From the NCBI GenBank assembly GCA_041617155.1, contig JBFJPL010000002.1, positions 1 to 64,000 on the forward strand: 64,000 bases of DNA, given 5' to 3'. Origin of the DNA: CAMYKD01 sp041617155. GTDB lineage: Bacteria > Pseudomonadota > Alphaproteobacteria > Kiloniellales > JAKSDN01. The position numbers and the translations under genes were made by a program. A model generated the notes under the pieces. The model was not told where the DNA came from, did not search any database, and was given only the letters and a program-made list of their open reading frames with translations. Below are positions 60,514 through 64,000 of the stretch, in pieces. How positions within the stretch are numbered: the first letter of the stretch is position 1; every line of letters starts with the position of its first letter.

Positions 60514-62538
60514 ATGGCCGGCAATGCGACCGAGATAGGCGGGCCGCTTCGTCTGCGACTGTTCGGCGGCTTTCACCTCGAAGATGCCTCGGGCCGGCCG
60601 GTCGCCTTGAAGCTACGCAAGGCCGAAGCCTTGCTGGCCTATGTCGCGGTTTCATCGGGGCAGGCAGCCGCGCGCCAGGAGCTGGCCGCGCTGCTGTGGG
60701 GCGAATCCGAACAGCCACGCGCCCGGCAGAGTCTCCGTCAGGTCTTGCTGGCCTTGAGCAAGGCGCTCGCCCGGTGTCAGCCGGCGGTTCTTCAGATAAC
60801 CAGCCAGACGGTATCGCTGGCACCGGCCGCGTTGTCGGTCGACGTGGCGGATCTTGAACGGTTGACGGCCGAGGGGTCGCCGGCGTCGCTGAACGCGGCC
60901 GCCGCGCTCTACCGGGATGACTTTCTCGCCGGCCTGTCGCTCGACGCGCCGGATTTCGAGGACTGGTTGGATGCAACCCGAAGCAGGTTGCGCGATCTTG
61001 CGCTCAGGGGGCTCGACGCTTTGCTGCAGGTCCAGGAAGCGGCGGACGACATCGGTGCCGCCGTGGCCACGGTCCACCAGGCCCTGCGGATCGACCCTTT
61101 TCGGGAAGACCTCCACAGGCGCCTGATGCGGCTCTATGCGCGTAACGGCATGCGGTCGTCCGCTTTGGCGCAGTTCCGCGCCTGCCGGGACCTGTTGCTC
61201 CGCGAGCTCGGCATCGTACCGGACCGGGAAACGATCTGCCTGTACGAGGGCCTGCTGAACCAGGCGACACCGGGACAAGCCGCACCGCAACAGGCGCCGC
61301 CGCAGCCACTCGAGCGCCTGCAAGCCTCCGCCGAGGACGGAGTCCTGGTGCCTCACTATCGGGCGTTGGTCCACCTACTGACCGAGTCCGGTGAGCAGGA
61401 GCGCGCGCTCGAGTCTTTGCTGATGGCCGCGGATATCGAGCGGAAACGGGGTGTCGCCGCGACCGCTCAAGATCTGCTGAACGAAGCGCAAAGTCTTGCC
61501 GCTTCCGATGGAATTGACCGTGAGTTGAAAGCGGAATGCCATCTGCTTGGGGCGGCGCTCGCGGAGCGCCAAGACGATTTGGCCGGTCTGTCGCGGTCGC
61601 TCGATCGGGCCGAACGCGTCGCCGCCCCGCGACAAATCGCCCGGGTGATGGCCGCGAGGTCACGCCTTTTGGCGCGCGCGGGCGATCCCGAAAAGGCTTT
61701 CGAACAGGCCCGCCTGGCCCTGCGGCGGAGCGACCCCGTGGCGGGCGCGGATCTCTGGCTTGGGGTCGAGCGCTTTCCGGCCGAGCTTCACCTGGTGAGT
61801 GGCGGCATGGCACGCCTGGCCGATCGTCTGGCCCGCGAAGGTGCGCAACTGGCCGAACTTCAAATGACCGGTGACCAGGCGGCGATGACCGCCTTGCTGG
61901 CCCTCGCGCGGGCCCTTCAAGGCGATGTCCGCCAGGCCCGTGCCGACAGCCGACAAGCGCTCGAGCTGGCGGAAAAGAGCGGCGACAATGCCGGCCTGGG
62001 CGCCGGCCTTTATGCCGCGGGCTGGGTCGCACTTTGCGCCGGCGACGGCGCGGCGTCCCTCGGCGCCTTCGACCGCGCCCTCGAGATCGCCGTGGCGCGC
62101 GGCGACCTGTTGCGCCGATATCTGGTCATGGGCTGCCGCGGCGCGGCGCGGGTCGCCCTTGGCCGTCATGAGCCGGGAATCGCCGATCTGGCCAGCGCCG
62201 AGGCCATGGCCAGCCGGCTGGATACGCGTTTCTTCCTGCCGTTCGTCAAGTCATGGATTGCCGAGGCGATGCCGAGCGACGACCCTGCAACCGGCCGTGC
62301 GGCCGTCGTCCTGGCCGGCGCCTGCAACCAGCCTTGGGCCCAGTCGATTGCGTACCGGGCCGTGGCCCGCGCCCACCTGCGCGCCGCCCGGCCCGACCAT
62401 GCAGCGGCGGCGCACGCCATCCGGGCGGCCGTCGCAATCCAGCATGGATTGGGACTCAAGGCAGAGCTCGCCGGTTCCCGCGCGGTCCAAGCAGAGGTGA
62501 TGAAGCTCCGGCGAACACGGCAGACCGCGCTGGCGTGA
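60514..62538 (+). CDS. SARP/BTAD-family transcriptional regulator
   Basis: A 674-aa regulator. Residues ~12-100 form an OmpR-like winged helix (LRLFGGFHLEDASG, LLAYVAVSSGQAAARQELAALL). Residues ~105-260 are the bacterial transcriptional activation domain with ALYRDDFLAGLSL, LRLYARNGMRSSALAQFR and LLRELGIVPDRETICLYEGLL. The remainder is a long alpha-helical repeat region of TPR type. SARPs are best known in actinomycetes, but non-actinomycete members exist. It has no receiver domain of its own, so the sensor-like protein encoded 7 nt upstream may control it directly by protein contact. ATG 60514 places the winged helix at the N-terminus. Confidence 0.88.
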   Translation: MAGNATEIGGPLRLRLFGGFHLEDASGRPVALKLRKAEALLAYVAVSSGQAAARQELAALLWGESEQPRARQSLRQVLLALSKALARCQPAVLQITSQTVSLAPAALSVDVADLERLTAEGSPASLNAAAALYRDDFLAGLSLDAPDFEDWLDATRSRLRDLALRGLDALLQVQEAADDIGAAVATVHQALRIDPFREDLHRRLMRLYARNGMRSSALAQFRACRDLLLRELGIVPDRETICLYEGLLNQATPGQAAPQQAPPQPLERLQASAEDGVLVPHYRALVHLLTESGEQERALESLLMAADIERKRGVAATAQDLLNEAQSLAASDGIDRELKAECHLLGAALAERQDDLAGLSRSLDRAERVAAPRQIARVMAARSRLLARAGDPEKAFEQARLALRRSDPVAGADLWLGVERFPAELHLVSGGMARLADRLAREGAQLAELQMTGDQAAMTALLALARALQGDVRQARADSRQALELAEKSGDNAGLGAGLYAAGWVALCAGDGAASLGAFDRALEIAVARGDLLRRYLVMGCRGAARVALGRHEPGIADLASAEAMASRLDTRFFLPFVKSWIAEAMPSDDPATGRAAVVLAGACNQPWAQSIAYRAVARAHLRAARPDHAAAAHAIRAAVAIQHGLGLKAELAGSRAVQAEVMKLRRTRQTALA

Positions 62539-62660
62539 AGCCGGTCCGGGTTCGCCAACACGTCGGTGACCATCGGACTCAGGAATTCTTTAGACTAGGC
62601 CGGGATAATCCGGTTTTCCGGTCGCCGCGTGCGTCGCTTGCGGTTTTCAGAGGGGCGGAG

Positions 62661-63182
62661 ATGGAGGCTTATCAGCCGCTGGTCACCTATCTTGCCTTCG
62701 GGCTCTATATGCTGCTGCTTGCCATCGCGGCGGCGACAGACATCTGGGTCTTCAAGATTCCCAATTGGGTATCGGTCGCGCTTTTGCTGCTGTTCTTTCC
62801 GGTCGCCTTGCTGAGCCCGGGCGAGATCGATTGGCTGTCCCATTTGGGTGCGGCCCTGGCGGTGTTCGTCGGTGGGATCGTGCTTTACGCCATCCGCTGG
62901 TTCGGGGCCGGCGACGTCAAGCTGATGGCCGCCGTCGCCATCTGGGCGGGCTTTCCCCATCTGCTGGCCTTCTTGTTCTACGTCACCTTGGCGGGTGGCG
63001 TCCTCTCGGTGTTTCTGCTGACCCTGCGCTTCGCGATCCCGCGTCTGCCCTTGTCGCAGACCGCGGCGGGGCCGCGCAACCTGCCCCAGGCCCTGACCAA
63101 GGGCGGATACGTGCCCTATGGGGTGGCAATCTCCGCCGGCTCAATCTTTCTCGGATTCTCCCTGCCGCTTCTATCCTGGTGA
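62661..63182 (+). CDS. cpaA: CpaA-type prepilin peptidase (A24)
   Basis: A 173-aa aspartic peptidase of the inner membrane that cleaves Flp-type prepilins. The two catalytic Asp are visible in AATDIWVFKIPN (D27) and in FGAGDVKLMAA (GxGDxK, near residue 81). Six helices and a GxGD core fit the CpaA/TadV branch, without the N-methylation domain of PilD. GGGGCGGAG precedes ATG 62661. Other pilus genes are probably just outside the window. The SARP gene ends 122 nt upstream, so cotranscription is uncertain. Confidence 0.9.
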   Translation: MEAYQPLVTYLAFGLYMLLLAIAAATDIWVFKIPNWVSVALLLLFFPVALLSPGEIDWLSHLGAALAVFVGGIVLYAIRWFGAGDVKLMAAVAIWAGFPHLLAFLFYVTLAGGVLSVFLLTLRFAIPRLPLSQTAAGPRNLPQALTKGGYVPYGVAISAGSIFLGFSLPLLSW

Positions 63183-63199
63183 GGAACCCGGACAGGCTC

Positions 63200-63520
63200 C
63201 TAGCCCGCATCGTCCCGCCGCGCCGTGAGCGGCTTGGCCGCGGGCGCGGGACCGCGATCCTTCGGCGCGCTCAAGCTCGGCGAGGCGGTTGCCCGCTTTG
63301 CGGCGTACGCCTGGAAATCGGCGATTTTCTCGGACATCGACTGAACCTTGGTCTGCAATTCCTCGACCCGCTCCGGCAGGTCGGGCGAGAAGGTGCCCCG
63401 CGACTTGAGCGCTCGAACGATGCGGCCCAGTTGGACCCAAATCAACAGCGCCACGGCAAGAAGCAGGTACTGCGGGTCGATCTTGGATAGAAGCGACATC
63501 ACCGTTTCGAACGGGGCCAT
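63200..63520 (-). CDS. Small single-span membrane protein with coiled coil
   Basis: A 106-aa protein I do not recognise. Residues ~16-38 (PQYLLLAVALLIWVQLG) are a membrane helix; residues ~45-72 form a short coiled coil (PDLPERVEELQTKVQSM), and the C-terminus is Ala/Pro/Lys rich. GGGAG lies seven bases before ATG 63520; an in-frame ATG at 63544 would add eight residues. It is convergent with cpaA and may belong to the neighbouring envelope or pilus functions. Confidence 0.65.
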   Translation of the reverse strand: MAPFETVMSLLSKIDPQYLLLAVALLIWVQLGRIVRALKSRGTFSPDLPERVEELQTKVQSMSEKIADFQAYAAKRATASPSLSAPKDRGPAPAAKPLTARRDDAG

Positions 63521-63705
63521 GGCGAGCTCCCACAAATACGTCATCGCATCGGGCTCCAGCGATGTGTCTCCACGTCGCGCGGGACCGGCGGTAACCCGAT
63601 CAGGCTACAGAGCGCCTTGGCCACCGGTCAAGCGGCCTTCCGCTTAGCCGATCGAAGCCTGCGGTGTTGTGACAAATTACGGACAAGGCCCGGCTCGGGC
63701 CCGGC

Positions 63706-63933
63706 TCAGACCGTGCGGCGGCGGGCCCTGTCGCGCACCCGGACCGCGGCCATCACGCTCTGGCGGCGGTACTGCGCCCGGCCGTACCAGCGGCTCAGCA
63801 GCAAGACCGCGGCGATTCCGAAGATCAGGCTGGGATACCACCAAGGGATCAGGGCGGCGGCGTCGACAAACAGCTCGTAGTAGGGGTCGCCCAGGGCGTT
63901 CGGGCCGTAGATCTGGTCCAGCAACCATTTCAT
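63706..63933 (-). CDS. Small membrane protein
   Basis: A 75-aa protein without recognised family. One helix lies at about residues 36-54 (PSLIFGIAAVLLLSRWYG) and the C-terminus is strongly basic. AAGGA precedes ATG 63933; a GTG at 63954 is an alternative. It is followed by a 160-bp gap before the next leftward gene, so both small genes may form one transcript. Confidence 0.6.
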   Translation of the reverse strand: MKWLLDQIYGPNALGDPYYELFVDAAALIPWWYPSLIFGIAAVLLLSRWYGRAQYRRQSVMAAVRVRDRARRRTV

Positions 63934-63978
63934 GATCTTGGTTTCCTTGCTCACATGCCTGTTAAGGATTCCTTTACC

Positions 63979-64000
63979 ATGGCAGCCGTTATCCGAGCGT
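63979..64000 (+). CDS. Possible start of a gene running off the window
   Basis: ATG 63979 follows AAGGA at 10-nt distance and opens a frame reading MAAVIRA to the window edge, divergent from the small gene at 63933. Flp pilins begin with a similar short basic leader, and a prepilin peptidase gene is near, but seven residues cannot support a family call. Confidence 0.3.

Overview
The window is high-GC (roughly two-thirds G+C), densely packed DNA from a free-living, aerobic proteobacterium. The gene set fits an alphaproteobacterium best, perhaps of the Rhodospirillales/Kiloniellales type. The indicators are a PuuD-type cytochrome-c urate oxidase, a carnitine 3-dehydrogenase/thioesterase fusion, an LplT-Aas fusion, a CpaA-type prepilin peptidase and several families of palindromic intergenic repeats. 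The taxonomic assignment is inference. I see no rRNA or tRNA gene, insertion sequence, prophage or CRISPR array.

Layout. 0-3 kb: a voltage-gated-like K+ channel with a zinc-ribbon tail, a small relic of xdhC, and a B12-binding-type radical SAM enzyme. 3-11.6 kb: a divergent purine-catabolism locus. Leftward are uraH and xdhA-xdhB-xdhC; rightward are an enolase-superfamily enzyme, puuD and uraD. Together they take hypoxanthine/xanthine to allantoin. 11.8-15.4 kb: an iron alcohol dehydrogenase, an HpcH/HpaI aldolase, an RraA-like protein and a GST. 15.5-25.9 kb: a leftward run of ten genes (ABM monooxygenase, enolase-superfamily dehydratase, a complete carbohydrate-type ABC importer, SDR, 2-hydroxyacid dehydrogenase, Ldh_2-type dehydrogenase, medium-chain reductase) that looks like uptake and oxidation of a sugar acid or polyol. 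26-30.2 kb: a secreted cyclase-family hydrolase, a PLP decarboxylase, a PhyH-type dioxygenase and a class II aldolase.

30.3-35.1 kb: a leftward cluster with a class III aminotransferase, a TPR/O-GlcNAc-transferase-like protein and a UDP-glucuronate-decarboxylase-like enzyme. 35.1-38.7 kb: small periplasmic and redox proteins, an SDR and a split YeeE/YedE transporter. 38.8-46.6 kb: a TetR regulator with a striking 16-bp inverted repeat before it, a lipase-like hydrolase, a 1142-aa LplT-acyltransferase-acyl-ACP synthetase and a 906-aa DUF2339 membrane protein; this looks like a membrane-lipid module. 46.7-52.3 kb: a four-gene operon for gamma-butyrobetaine/carnitine-type catabolism, with a CaiD homologue and an ADP-forming CoA ligase.

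52.3-58.7 kb: an envelope-glycan cassette with a GT87 protein and two paralogous STT3/AglB-like GT-C membrane proteins flanking a GT2 transferase. 58.9-62.5 kb: a receiver-PAS-HATPase protein without a recognisable H-box, followed 7 nt later by a SARP/BTAD regulator. 62.6-64 kb: a prepilin peptidase, two small membrane proteins and perhaps the start of another gene. The most interesting parts are the STT3-like/GT2 cassette, the OGT-like/UXS pair, the atypical sensor-SARP pair, the carnitine-type operon and the decayed xdhC copy next to the radical SAM gene.
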